A DNA stretch of 12,642 nucleotides from a bacterium TMED198 (GCA_002170735.1 NHIV01000024.1:1-12642); one strand, 5' to 3'. Shown: positions 5,998-11,255, numbered from the stretch's first letter. A program made the numbers and translations. The notes: a model not told the origin generated them from the letters alone.

Positions 5998-6483
5998 ATG
6001 ATAGCAAAAAGTAAAATAGCTTGGGCGATTAACGAAACTACCTCTATGAAACGAGCGGCTCGTCTACTTAATATAAGCTATAACACCTTTAAGAAGTACG
6101 CTAAGATGTATGAGTTGTTCCAACCAGCGTCTAATGCCGGCGTATCCAGAGATAGTATGGGTAAACCGATTGAATTAGAGCGTATCCTGGCGGGTGATAA
6201 TCCTAGTTATAGTACCACGAAACTCCAACATAGGTTGTGTAGGGAGGGTTATCTAGCGGAGGAGTGTAGTAACTGCGCTTATGATGAGTACCGTCCAGCG
6301 GATATGACTAAACCGCTCCTATTAGATTACTTAGATGACGACCCAACCAACAAAGAACTAGCGAATTTGCGTCTATTATGCTACAACTGCTTCTATCTCC
6401 TGAAGATGGATAGACTGGGAGTAGAGACACCAGCGTCAGTTAAGTCATTTCAGAAGGCTGTATATAATGTTTTCGGTAAGTAA
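5998..6483 (+). CDS. HTH + degenerate HNH domain protein, likely DNA-binding regulator
   Basis: The start is the ATG at 5998; the frame is open further upstream but runs through the terminator. GGGGG 4-8 bases upstream is a poor ribosome site. The 161-residue protein has an N-terminal helix-turn-helix (~14-41, SMKRAARLLNISYNTFKKYAK), a linker with the ILAGDNPSYSTTKLQHRL block, and a C-terminal HNH-type zinc fold. Zinc cysteines are kept (C90/C93 and C128/C131). The family normally has LDHIDGD and NCH; here these read LDYLDDD (Tyr111) and NCF (Phe132), so the catalytic base and a metal ligand are missing. I infer DNA binding without cleavage. It uses many GCG and CGT codons, unlike its AGA-rich neighbours, suggesting recent acquisition. 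Homing-endonuclease descent is likely. Confidence 0.75.
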   Translation: MIAKSKIAWAINETTSMKRAARLLNISYNTFKKYAKMYELFQPASNAGVSRDSMGKPIELERILAGDNPSYSTTKLQHRLCREGYLAEECSNCAYDEYRPADMTKPLLLDYLDDDPTNKELANLRLLCYNCFYLLKMDRLGVETPASVKSFQKAVYNVFGK

Positions 6484-6575
6484 TCCAAGCTTTTTAGCGT
6501 ATATACTGTGGACACTGCTCCTAATTTACTAAAGAAACGCAATATAAGTCAAGGAAAATCGTAATATATTTCGTA

Positions 6576-6589
6576 TGTCACTATGTCAT
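6576..6589 (+). promoter_or_regulatory. TGTCA-N3-TGTCA site 2 (candidate operator)
   Basis: TGTCACTATGTCAT, same direct half-site arrangement as site 1, preceded by GTA as in the islands's other GTATGTC copies. It lies about 96 bases upstream of the RNA promoter spacer. Confidence 0.5.
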
Positions 6590-6637
6590 GCGCTGTTTAA
6601 GCGGCGCTGAGTTAATGCCACGTGTATGGCGAGCTAA

Positions 6638-6651
6638 TGTCAATCTGTCAT
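6638..6651 (+). promoter_or_regulatory. TGTCA-N3-TGTCA site 3 (candidate operator)
   Basis: TGTCAATCTGTCAT, direct half-sites, 34 bases upstream of the -35-like TTGTAT that starts the structured-RNA promoter. This is a suitable position for an activator or an upstream repressor. Confidence 0.5.
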
Positions 6652-6684
6652 ATTAAAAAAGATCAAGAAAACTGGACTTTTTCC

Positions 6685-6715
6685 TTGTATTTTAGCATAA
6701 TCTTTCGTAGCTTTA
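6685..6715 (+). promoter_or_regulatory. Promoter of the structured RNA (TTGTAT-N17-TAGCTTTA)
   Basis: CCTTGTAT (6683-6690) and TAGCTTTA (6708-6715) are separated by 17 bases. The same two boxes with the same spacing recur at 12179-12211, and both copies share CTTT(C)G before the -10. Read as sigma70 it is TTGTAT-N17-TAGCTT; read as the Bacteroidota consensus it is TTG-N20-TAGCTTTA, close to TAnnTTTG. Start of transcription is expected near 6720. Confidence 0.65.
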
Positions 6716-6719
6716 TATG

Positions 6720-7043
6720 TGATTTGAAGTGATAATGTAAAGAATTTAATGAAATAGACGAAAAGACATCGTAGTGAAAGGGGCTGAAACGCTGGGTGTA
6801 GGAACCGCAACTGAGTAAACTACGGCTTTAGAAGGCCAAAGATAGAGAATTAATCACTCTCTTAGGTAAGTGGCGTCAGAGGATGAAATGGAGTGATTAC
6901 CAAAGTAATCCGTTAGTATGGCTGTGGGGTTCGAGTCCCCACCTATTGTTTCAGAAGTCGGAACTGATACAAATACCGACAAAGATTTAGGGAACTAGGA
7001 TTAAGAGTCACCGCTAGTCAATAGACTTCTGGAGTTCCCACCA
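6720..7043 (+). ncRNA. Structured RNA of unknown family with T-loop hairpin and tRNA-like 3' end
   Basis: This gene-free stretch has its own promoter and a terminator-like hairpin behind it. Visible pairings are: CGTAGT/ACTACG (6770-6775/6819-6824); a 9-bp helix TAATCACTC/GAGTGATTA (6851-6859/6891-6899), with GATTAC/GTAATC (6895-6900/6905-6910) as a competitor; and a 6-bp hairpin GTGGGG/CCCCAC (6924-6942) with the canonical tRNA T-loop TTCGAGT. A pseudoknot joins CAGAAGTC (6952-6959) with GACTTCTG (7024-7031), and GGGAACT (6990-6996) with AGTTCCC (7033-7039). The last helix has 7 bp and is followed by A and CCA (7040-7043), like a tRNA acceptor end. Order of parts does not fit a tRNA or a normal tmRNA. 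I cannot assign a family; GOLLD-, ROOL- or tmRNA-like RNAs and group I introns are alternatives to test. Confidence 0.65.
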
Positions 7044-7046
7044 ATT

Positions 7047-7072
7047 TTTAGCGGTACGCTAAATAATATTTT
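7047..7072 (+). terminator. Terminator-like hairpin after the structured RNA
   Basis: A 7-bp stem pairs TTTAGCG (7047-7053) with CGCTAAA (7057-7063) around GTA, followed by TAATATTTT. It starts three bases after the CCA of the RNA. The tail is mixed A/T, so efficiency is uncertain, but position supports it as the RNA's 3' boundary. Confidence 0.5.
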
Positions 7073-7086
7073 GCTAAACAACTAAC

Positions 7087-7098
7087 TATTTATTAGTA
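7087..7098 (+). promoter_or_regulatory. Candidate promoter element TATTTATTAGTA (second exact copy)
   Basis: Identical to the element at 3878-3889. Its last base is the A of an ATG at 7098, so if it is a promoter that ATG would not be in the message and the next ATG (7107) would be used. Confidence 0.35.
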
Positions 7099-7106
7099 TG
7101 AAGGAT

Positions 7107-7286
7107 ATGAACAAACTAAAAGAGGTAGTACACAGTATAGAGATGGAGATGGTGGACTTATGGTCAACCGGCGAAGTAACCTATGTAATGAAAGACGATC
7201 CAGAATTCATAACCATGATAATGACAGCGGTTCACTTTGACAGAGAACACTTCAGAGGGCTGGGAATGGTGATAGGAGAGGCTTGA
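7107..7286 (+). CDS. Hypothetical small protein, 59 aa
   Basis: In-frame ATGs are at 7098 and 7107. AAGGAT lies just before 7107, and the repeated promoter-like element overlaps 7098, so I favour 7107, though spacing to AAGG is short. The product starts NKLKEVVHSIEMEMVDLW, a helix-forming segment, continues with an acidic MKDDPEF part and ends GLGMVIGEA. No signal peptide or recognised motif. It lies alone between the structured RNA and a second structured element. Confidence 0.55.
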   Translation: MNKLKEVVHSIEMEMVDLWSTGEVTYVMKDDPEFITMIMTAVHFDREHFRGLGMVIGEA

Positions 7287-7296
7287 CAAAATGACA
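7284..7296 (-). promoter_or_regulatory. TGTCA-N3-TGTCA site 4, minus orientation
   Basis: On the minus strand TGTCATTTTGTCA; on the plus strand TGACA-AAA-TGACA. Same 8-bp pitch as sites 1-3, and it starts inside the stop region of the 59-aa gene. It also forms one arm of the long helix of the element described at 7287-7353. Confidence 0.45.
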
Positions 7297-7353
7297 TACC
7301 ACAGGGCCACCTGGGGCATTAGCGCGTGAATCGCTAAAAAGTATGTCAATTTG
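7287..7353 (+). other. Three-way-junction element in the gap before 7428
   Basis: A closing helix of 12 pairs with one mismatch joins CAAAATGACATAC (7287-7299) and GTATGTCAATTTG (7341-7353). It encloses two hairpins, CAGG/CCTG (7302-7313) and TTAGCG/CGCTAA (7319-7324/7332-7337). No U-run follows, so it is not a normal terminator. It may be a small RNA, an mRNA processing element, or a protein-binding palindrome made of TGTCA half-sites. No gene was found in 7287-7427. Confidence 0.5.
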
Positions 7354-7356
7354 ACA
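7344..7356 (+). promoter_or_regulatory. TGTCA-N3-TGACA site 5, inverted half-sites
   Basis: TGTCAATTTGACA has the same half-sites and 3-base gap as the other sites, but the second half is inverted, giving a near-palindrome. A related inverted version, TGTCTTTATGACA, is the core of the terminator stem at 5923-5935. Confidence 0.45.
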
Positions 7357-7427
7357 GAAGCCATACCCATTCACAAATACTGGCAGGTTTTTAATCGCAA
7401 GGAAATTAACACTTTTATGGTATCATA

Positions 7428-7775
7428 ATGATAAAAAATAAAAAGCATACAACCTACTTAGAGGAGAAGGTATTCCCTAAATTAAAGATACAAAGATTAC
7501 CTGATCCGGATAAAAAGGTATATGGCTCTAAGCGTATTAACCTAATTCGTATATCACAGGAGAAAAGGATTAAGAAGCTACAATTGGCTATGTGTCGTTG
7601 GGGGGATGTGTTTAAGAATACTACCGAGTATGATAAGTCTAATTGGAGAGAGAACTTTACTTCTGTATTGAGGATGGAAGGACATTTATCTTCCGGCCTT
7701 AACAATACCCTGAGTAAGGAGCAATTAAAATTAGCTAATAGGTTATACCGAAAGTATCTGGGGTTTATAAAATAA
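7428..7775 (+). CDS. Hypothetical basic protein, 115 aa
   Basis: The product is rich in Lys and Arg (IKNKKHTTYLEEKVFPKLKIQR near the start, RISQEKRIKKLQ in the middle) and largely helical. It has no signal peptide, membrane segment or recognised motif. No Shine-Dalgarno sequence precedes the ATG; AAGGAAA lies too far upstream (~27 bases). Its codon use (CGT, AGG, TCT) differs from the AGA-dominated genes to the left. Basic charge suggests nucleic-acid binding, but no more can be said. It follows the regulatory island and may be its first downstream gene. Confidence 0.7.
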   Translation: MIKNKKHTTYLEEKVFPKLKIQRLPDPDKKVYGSKRINLIRISQEKRIKKLQLAMCRWGDVFKNTTEYDKSNWRENFTSVLRMEGHLSSGLNNTLSKEQLKLANRLYRKYLGFIK

Positions 7776-7780
7776 AATGC

Positions 7781-7810
7781 TTGACAAGCATGCCAATTCT
7801 TTTGTAAGAT
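7781..7810 (+). promoter_or_regulatory. Promoter TTGACA-N18-TAAGAT placed for a leaderless message
   Basis: A consensus -35 TTGACA (7781-7786) and a -10 TAAGAT (7805-7810) are 18 bases apart. TTCTTTTG before the -10 resembles the CTTTCG/CTTTG seen before the -10 in the promoters at 6685 and 12181. The next gene's ATG starts six bases after the -10, so the transcript probably begins at or next to it. Confidence 0.65.
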
Positions 7811-7816
7811 CAACCT

Positions 7817-8023
7817 ATGAATAAGTTCTTTGAATATAAGGATACTCCACAATGGTTTCACATTAGGGCTAGAGCAACAGACATCTTTATGCCGGATGGT
7901 AAGGTTATTACCTTCTGGTTATATGGTGATTCAGAGCAACACATTAGAGAATTATTAAAACAGAAAAGTTATAAGGATATTGAATGGATAAAACCAGTAG
8001 GCGATACACTACCGTTTGTTTAG
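7817..8023 (+). CDS. Hypothetical small protein, 68 aa, probably leaderless
   Basis: The ATG stands six bases after a TAAGAT -10 box and has no ribosome-binding sequence, so translation likely begins from the 5' end of the message. The product begins MNKFFEYKDTPQWFHIRARA and has an alternation of strand (KVITFWLYG) and helix (SEQHIRELLKQK) followed by DIEWIKPV, suggesting a small alpha/beta fold. No family recognised. The next gene overlaps its last 40 bases. Confidence 0.65.
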   Translation: MNKFFEYKDTPQWFHIRARATDIFMPDGKVITFWLYGDSEQHIRELLKQKSYKDIEWIKPVGDTLPFV

Positions 8024-8520
8024 AGTGTGATGTTGATTTATCTAAGGAGCGTATACACTTAGGGTATACCACTTGTTTGGATTGTAGCGATACTAAAAAG
8101 TATTCCTCTCATACCATATACCCACATAAGACTGGTGGTTATATTCAACCAGTATCTAGTGAAAAGTCTGATGAGCTTAAACGATTGGATAGGCGTAGTG
8201 TTAATGGTAATAAGAGAGCCAAAGGTATATTCTCTGATAGGAGTTGGGATAGATGGTTGAAGCAGTATTATAATCCACCACCCAAGAAACCTAAGTATGT
8301 ACCCAAGCCGGTTACTAATATTTATATACCTTACCGAGAAGTTATTAGGACTATTGTTGAGAAGTATGACAAGTCTGGCTATGATGCGGCTTGTCAACTT
8401 ACACAGTCTTTATATAGTAACGATAGGATTAGTCTTATAAACAAATCAAAGATTATGAATGAATTGGCTTCTCTACAGATGATGACTACTAAACAGCGTA
8501 GGTGGATGAAAAAGTTATGA
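7984..8520 (+). CDS. Zinc-ribbon protein of unknown function
   Basis: The 178-residue product has an N-terminal C-x2-C-x15-C-x2-C ribbon (C12, C15, C31, C34; CLECDVDLSK and TTCLDC), typical of a small zinc-binding module in DNA- or RNA-polymerase-associated proteins. It is followed by a basic region, a proline/lysine-rich stretch (NPPPKKPKYVPKPV, ~residues 97-110) and a helical C-terminus ending RRWMKKL. The ATG at 7984 lies within the previous gene with no clear ribosome site, so translation may be coupled or start slightly elsewhere. Its stop overlaps the next ATG (ATGA). A regulatory or nucleic-acid-binding role is inferred from the zinc ribbon and charge. Confidence 0.75.
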   Translation: MDKTSRRYTTVCLECDVDLSKERIHLGYTTCLDCSDTKKYSSHTIYPHKTGGYIQPVSSEKSDELKRLDRRSVNGNKRAKGIFSDRSWDRWLKQYYNPPPKKPKYVPKPVTNIYIPYREVIRTIVEKYDKSGYDAACQLTQSLYSNDRISLINKSKIMNELASLQMMTTKQRRWMKKL

Positions 8521-9065
8521 GTAACCAATTAGAGTTATTTGATAAAAGTTATCAGTTAGAATTATTCTATAAGGATGACCGACAGATATTGGATGAAGCG
8601 CATGAGTACTTTACTTATCTACAGAAACCGAATGATGCGTTTTCTAATATGCCAGTCTGTCCATTTCTAAAAGCTGAAATGGAAAAGAATGCTTTGTATG
8701 TAGATATATGGAAACCAAACAATAAAAGTTTCTATGATTTGTTTTATGAGTTTGTTGAATCTAAAAAAGATTCCGCGTTATTTGTATGTATGAATACCGA
8801 AGATATAAAGTGGGAAGATGTGGATAGACCGAAGTACCAGAAGTTCTTACAGAAAGCAATTAAGGATACAGGCCTCAAAGCGTTATGTCTATCACCCTAT
8901 GAAGATTTTACAGCCGCTGGTGAGGCTACAAGAAAGAAAGCACCTTACTTCTTAATCAATGTTGCTGGTAGAAAACACTTTAGTGATTCACACAAGAAAC
9001 TAATGGGTACTAAATACTTTGATAAGTTTAGTAAAGAAGAAAAGAAGAAATTAAAGGTTGGTTGA
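8517..9065 (+). CDS. Hypothetical protein with tandem QLELF clamp-binding-like motifs
   Basis: An in-frame ATG exists at 8502, but the ATG at 8517 overlaps the previous stop (ATGA) and is preferred; the product is 182 aa. Its N-terminus has two QLELF pentapeptides (residues 4-8 and 13-17), close to the QL(S/D)LF consensus by which many bacterial and phage proteins dock on the sliding clamp. The rest contains a PVCPFLKAEMEKNALYV block and a C-terminal part with TRKKAPYFLINVAGRKHF, faintly like cyanophage proteins with a CPFAK segment whose function is unknown. The lysine-rich C-terminus ends KKKLKVG. If the motifs are real, it would act at replication or repair sites; that is inference. Confidence 0.7.
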   Translation: MSNQLELFDKSYQLELFYKDDRQILDEAHEYFTYLQKPNDAFSNMPVCPFLKAEMEKNALYVDIWKPNNKSFYDLFYEFVESKKDSALFVCMNTEDIKWEDVDRPKYQKFLQKAIKDTGLKALCLSPYEDFTAAGEATRKKAPYFLINVAGRKHFSDSHKKLMGTKYFDKFSKEEKKKLKVG

Positions 9066-9074
9066 AAAAAAATA

Positions 9075-9305
9075 ATGTTTAACAAACTTGGAGACTACTT
9101 ATTTAAAAGGATATGTAAAGATCAGAAAGAATTATCTAAAAGTAGACCAATGAATATGTACGGATTATTTGTGAATCCAAAAGACTTACAGCGTTATATT
9201 AATGATTATATTAATTATGGCATTGACTATACTGGTGATGACAATATATCAGCTGAAGATAAAATAGAAAGATATTGGGATGAACCCGAAGGAAAGGAGT
9301 TATAA
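9075..9305 (+). CDS. Hypothetical protein, 76 aa
   Basis: Starts ten bases after the previous gene; only a weak AAAGG lies upstream at a poor distance. The product has a basic N-terminal half (LFKRICKDQKELSKSRP) and an acidic, aromatic C-terminal half (DYINYGIDYTGDD, YWDEPEG). No membrane segment or known family. Its stop shares one base with the next ATG (TAATG), and that next gene's ribosome site lies in its last codons. Confidence 0.75.
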   Translation: MFNKLGDYLFKRICKDQKELSKSRPMNMYGLFVNPKDLQRYINDYINYGIDYTGDDNISAEDKIERYWDEPEGKEL

Positions 9306-9667
9306 TGAAATCACTATCTAAAATACATATCATACTAGCACTACTAGCATTTATATTTGGTTCTAAATTAAAGGGGCAATTAGATGTGAGGCCAGAGATT
9401 GTTCCGTATATGTTAGAACCTATCGATTACGATCCAGACTACAGATTGGAAGTGGGCATTGCTCTACTACATCCATTTACGATAGAGTCTATGATTTATG
9501 ATATTCAAAGAGAACAGACTTTAGAAATCATATGTGAGAGAATAAATTTTGAATTAATTAATCCAGAACAAGCAGGTAAAATATTTTCTGTTGATGGTAA
9601 TCTATATGTATTAATAAGAGTACCACATACAGGAGCCTCTTGGAACTATAACAGAGATTGGGAGTAA
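9305..9667 (+). CDS. Secreted hypothetical protein, 120 aa
   Basis: AAGGAG lies five bases before the ATG, which overlaps the previous stop (TAATG). The N-terminus is a classic signal peptide: SLSKIH, then a hydrophobic core IILALLAFIFG, with likely cleavage near SKLKGQ. The mature part is acidic with DYDPDYRLEVG and a strand-rich C-terminus (GNLYVLIRVPH). No lipobox cysteine is placed for lipidation. Probably periplasmic; role unknown. Confidence 0.75.
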   Translation: MKSLSKIHIILALLAFIFGSKLKGQLDVRPEIVPYMLEPIDYDPDYRLEVGIALLHPFTIESMIYDIQREQTLEIICERINFELINPEQAGKIFSVDGNLYVLIRVPHTGASWNYNRDWE

Positions 9668-9668
9668 C

Positions 9669-10139
9669 ATGCAAACATTTTTACCTTACGAATCATTTAG
9701 AGAATCCGCTAAAGTTTTAGACTGGCGTAGACTGGGTAAGCAAAGAGTTGAGGGTATGCAGATAATCAAAGCCATTACAGGCGAAAAAAGATTAGATGGT
9801 AAACCATACAAAGGTTGGATACACCATCCAGCATCAGTTATGTGGAAACCTTATTCAGAAGCACTTAAACATTATACTAACATTATGATTGCAGAGTGGA
9901 TAAGGCGAGGTTACAATAACAATATGAAAATATACGATGTTAACAATATTATTAAACCACATTGGTTAGGCAAAGAAGAATTTCATTCATCACACCGTGC
10001 TAATTTACTTCGTAAAGATAGGGAGTATTATTCTCAGTTTAATTGGAAAGAAAATCCTGAGTCTCCTTATGTTTGGCATGATAAAGAAGGTTTGTGGTAT
10101 GAGCAGCATGTGGGAACAGGTCAAAGGCTTTACTTGTGA
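9669..10139 (+). CDS. Pyrimidine-dimer DNA glycosylase family protein (denV-related)
   Basis: The 156-residue protein matches the Pyr_excise (T4 endonuclease V-like) family, in particular the bacterial branch starting MQTFLP. Landmarks are MQTFLPYESF, VLDWRRLGKQRVEGMQI (residues 16-32, including an acidic Glu28 in the position expected of the catalytic glutamate), a W-x-HHP block (50-54) and a C-terminal FHSSHRANLLRKDREYY segment followed by YVWHDKEG. The enzymes excise UV-induced cyclobutane dimers and nick the DNA, and a phage copy protects its genome in sunlit water. Whether this branch truly cleaves dimers is less certain than for T4 denV, which uses an N-terminal Thr; here Gln2-Thr3 follows the Met. 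GGGAG lies four bases upstream. Confidence 0.85.
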   Translation: MQTFLPYESFRESAKVLDWRRLGKQRVEGMQIIKAITGEKRLDGKPYKGWIHHPASVMWKPYSEALKHYTNIMIAEWIRRGYNNNMKIYDVNNIIKPHWLGKEEFHSSHRANLLRKDREYYSQFNWKENPESPYVWHDKEGLWYEQHVGTGQRLYL

Positions 10140-10279
10140 TGTATTACCTCTTACAGATAAAATGGTTTTTACAAGACGTATTCAAAGGAATATATTTTGT
10201 TATCCAAATGTATTTATACAAACGACATTTAAAAATGAGAATTGATAAGAACAACTTTGGAAGAAGAGAGGAGTGGTAA
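10139..10279 (+). CDS. Small protein, 46 aa, coupled on both sides
   Basis: This short frame fills the gap exactly. Its ATG shares a base with the preceding stop (TGATG) and its stop shares a base with the next ATG (TAATG). The product starts MYYLLQIKWFLQDVF, has a hydrophobic, aromatic first half (IYFVIQMYLY), and a basic second half ending GRRREEW-like (FGRRREW in outline: FGRREEW). It may be a membrane-associated peptide. No family is known to me. The exact fit between neighbours is the main evidence. Confidence 0.6.
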   Translation: MYYLLQIKWFLQDVFKGIYFVIQMYLYKRHLKMRIDKNNFGRREEW

Positions 10280-10533
10280 TGAAAATAACTTTAGCGCAAA
10301 GGCATTTATTTAATGATTCAAAACCCATAATGGAAATATCTGGCTTTGATGGAACAGTACAATGGGATGAATGTGATTTAAGTGATTGCCCGCCATATAG
10401 ATTAAAAGGTAGTATGACAGCACATGGTAAGTTTCCAACATACAAGTATGAAGAGTTGCCAACTGTATTTAAGGATACGGATGGTAATGAACACGAAATA
10501 GAAAATATAATATCTTACACAAGTAGCAAATGA
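10279..10533 (+). CDS. Hypothetical protein, 84 aa
   Basis: A GTG at 10273 is in frame, but the ATG at 10279 is better placed behind AGGAG (10269-10273) and overlaps the previous stop. The product has a beta-like N-terminus (KITLAQRHLF), a SGFDGTVQWDECDLSDCPPYR segment with two cysteines, and an acidic C-terminal part. No recognised family. The stop overlaps the MazG-like start as ATGA, so the two are translated together. Confidence 0.75.
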   Translation: MKITLAQRHLFNDSKPIMEISGFDGTVQWDECDLSDCPPYRLKGSMTAHGKFPTYKYEELPTVFKDTDGNEHEIENIISYTSSK

Positions 10534-10778
10534 ATAATAAATTGCAAGAGCTACTGACAATAACAATGGAAGAATGTGGTGAATTAATTCAGGCATGCAG
10601 TAAAGCAATTCGTTGTGATACTTATTATAATAACGATAAATTAACTGAAGAGGTTGGTGATGTAATGTGTATGATAGAATTACTACACGAATATGATATA
10701 ATATCTTATAATGATGTTGATGCCAGAATTAAAGTTAAAAAAGAAAAACTGAAAAAGTGGAGCGATTTGATTGAGTAG
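10530..10778 (+). CDS. MazG-like nucleoside triphosphate pyrophosphohydrolase
   Basis: The 82-residue all-helical protein carries the metal-binding pattern of the MazG / all-alpha NTP-PPase superfamily: EECGEL (E14, E15, E18) in the first helix and LTEEVGDVMCMIELL (E41, D44) in the second. These residues bind Mg and water for hydrolysis of (d)NTPs to (d)NMP and pyrophosphate. Phage MazG proteins are thought to clean nucleotide pools or alter host signalling. It is at the short end for the family, a single-domain form, and the C-terminal helix is lysine-rich. The start is an ATGA overlap with the previous gene. Confidence 0.85.
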   Translation: MNNKLQELLTITMEECGELIQACSKAIRCDTYYNNDKLTEEVGDVMCMIELLHEYDIISYNDVDARIKVKKEKLKKWSDLIE

Positions 10779-10959
10779 GGAAAGTATCAGAGATAGAGTT
10801 GCTAAATTATTTAAAAAGAGAACAGGCGTTGTTTATCAAAATTGGATACAAGCATTAGCTGTCACATTAAAACAAAAAAAGAAAATTATATGTGTTTACA
10901 GTTCAGAAGATTGTAAAGTGGATAAAGATGGCGGGCCTTATGAAGTGGAGTTAAAATGA
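10771..10959 (+). CDS. Hypothetical protein, 62 aa, TTG start
   Basis: Translation probably starts at TTG 10771, with GGAG (10759-10762) eight bases upstream, inside the end of the MazG-like gene. The product begins SRESIRDRVAKLFKKR, an amphipathic basic helix, continues WIQALAVTLKQKKKIICVYSSEDC, and ends acidic. No family recognised. Its stop overlaps the next ATG (ATGA), which supports it as a real gene. Confidence 0.65.
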   Translation: MSRESIRDRVAKLFKKRTGVVYQNWIQALAVTLKQKKKIICVYSSEDCKVDKDGGPYEVELK

Positions 10960-11255
10960 AGTTAGATTGGCACGATGACAGTGAAGCATATTTACTATTT
11001 GGAAAAGAACTAAATAAGATAATAGCTATGTTACAACATTTAAGTGATAGAAATCCCAGTGAAGAAAAACTGAAATATTTCATAGAACAATTAATAAATA
11101 TGCGTTCTTATGATGATATGCTGGATGAGATGATTATGACGACTAGAGTACAAGATATGAGCGAGAGACAAAAAGGTAATGATGGTCTTACTCTTAGTGA
11201 GATACTCAACAGTTTAGATATCAGAAAATGGAAAGACGGTGATGAAAAGAATTGA
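10956..11255 (+). CDS. Hypothetical helical protein, 99 aa
   Basis: The start overlaps the previous stop (ATGA), with GGAG 5 bases upstream. The product begins MKLDWHDDSEAYLLFG and is predicted to be almost entirely helical, with ELNKIIAMLQHLSD and SEEKLKYFIEQLINM segments and an acidic/polar tail. No signal peptide or motif. The next gene overlaps its last 14 bases. Function unknown. Confidence 0.75.
   Translation: MKLDWHDDSEAYLLFGKELNKIIAMLQHLSDRNPSEEKLKYFIEQLINMRSYDDMLDEMIMTTRVQDMSERQKGNDGLTLSEILNSLDIRKWKDGDEKN

Larger units (their letters stand above)
6484..6684 (+). other. Non-coding stretch with two TGTCA repeat sites
   Basis: No gene is supported here. It contains TTTTTAGCG just after the previous gene (6492-6500), an 11-12-base region around GCGCTGTTTAAGCGGCGC, a short GCCA/TGGC hairpin near 6617-6630, and two copies of the TGTCA pair. 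It ends at the promoter of the structured RNA. Confidence 0.5.

Noticed and set aside
6781..6840. Segment GTAAACTACGGCTTTAG resembling a tmRNA tag coding region, with GGGGCTGA upstream resembling the tmRNA 5' end
   Set aside because: The reading frames give no ALAA-type tag, there is an early TAA, and no 7-bp acceptor pairs with GGGGCTG, so a standard tmRNA is not supported.
6863..6948. Possible tRNA ending with the T-loop hairpin at 6924-6942
   Set aside because: The 3' strand CCTATTG has no 7-bp 5' partner at the right distance, and no D-arm or anticodon arm could be drawn.
6990..7043. Short tRNA with acceptor GGGAACT/AGTTCCC and CCA
   Set aside because: Only 36 bases lie between the strands, without a T-arm or anticodon arm, so it is not a tRNA by itself; it is kept as part of the larger RNA.
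6720..7043. Group I intron next to an HNH-type gene
   Set aside because: I could not find the conserved core (P7 with GACTA and TAGTC in proper arrangement) or split exons, though a covariance search should decide.
7454..7861. 135-codon minus-strand frame
   Set aside because: It is opposite two + strand genes, has no ribosome site or recognisable motif, and every credible gene in the window is on the + strand.
9997..10245. 82-codon frame overlapping the denV-like gene
   Set aside because: It runs mostly inside the well-supported gene in another frame and has no ribosome site; the 46-aa frame at 10139 explains the gap better.
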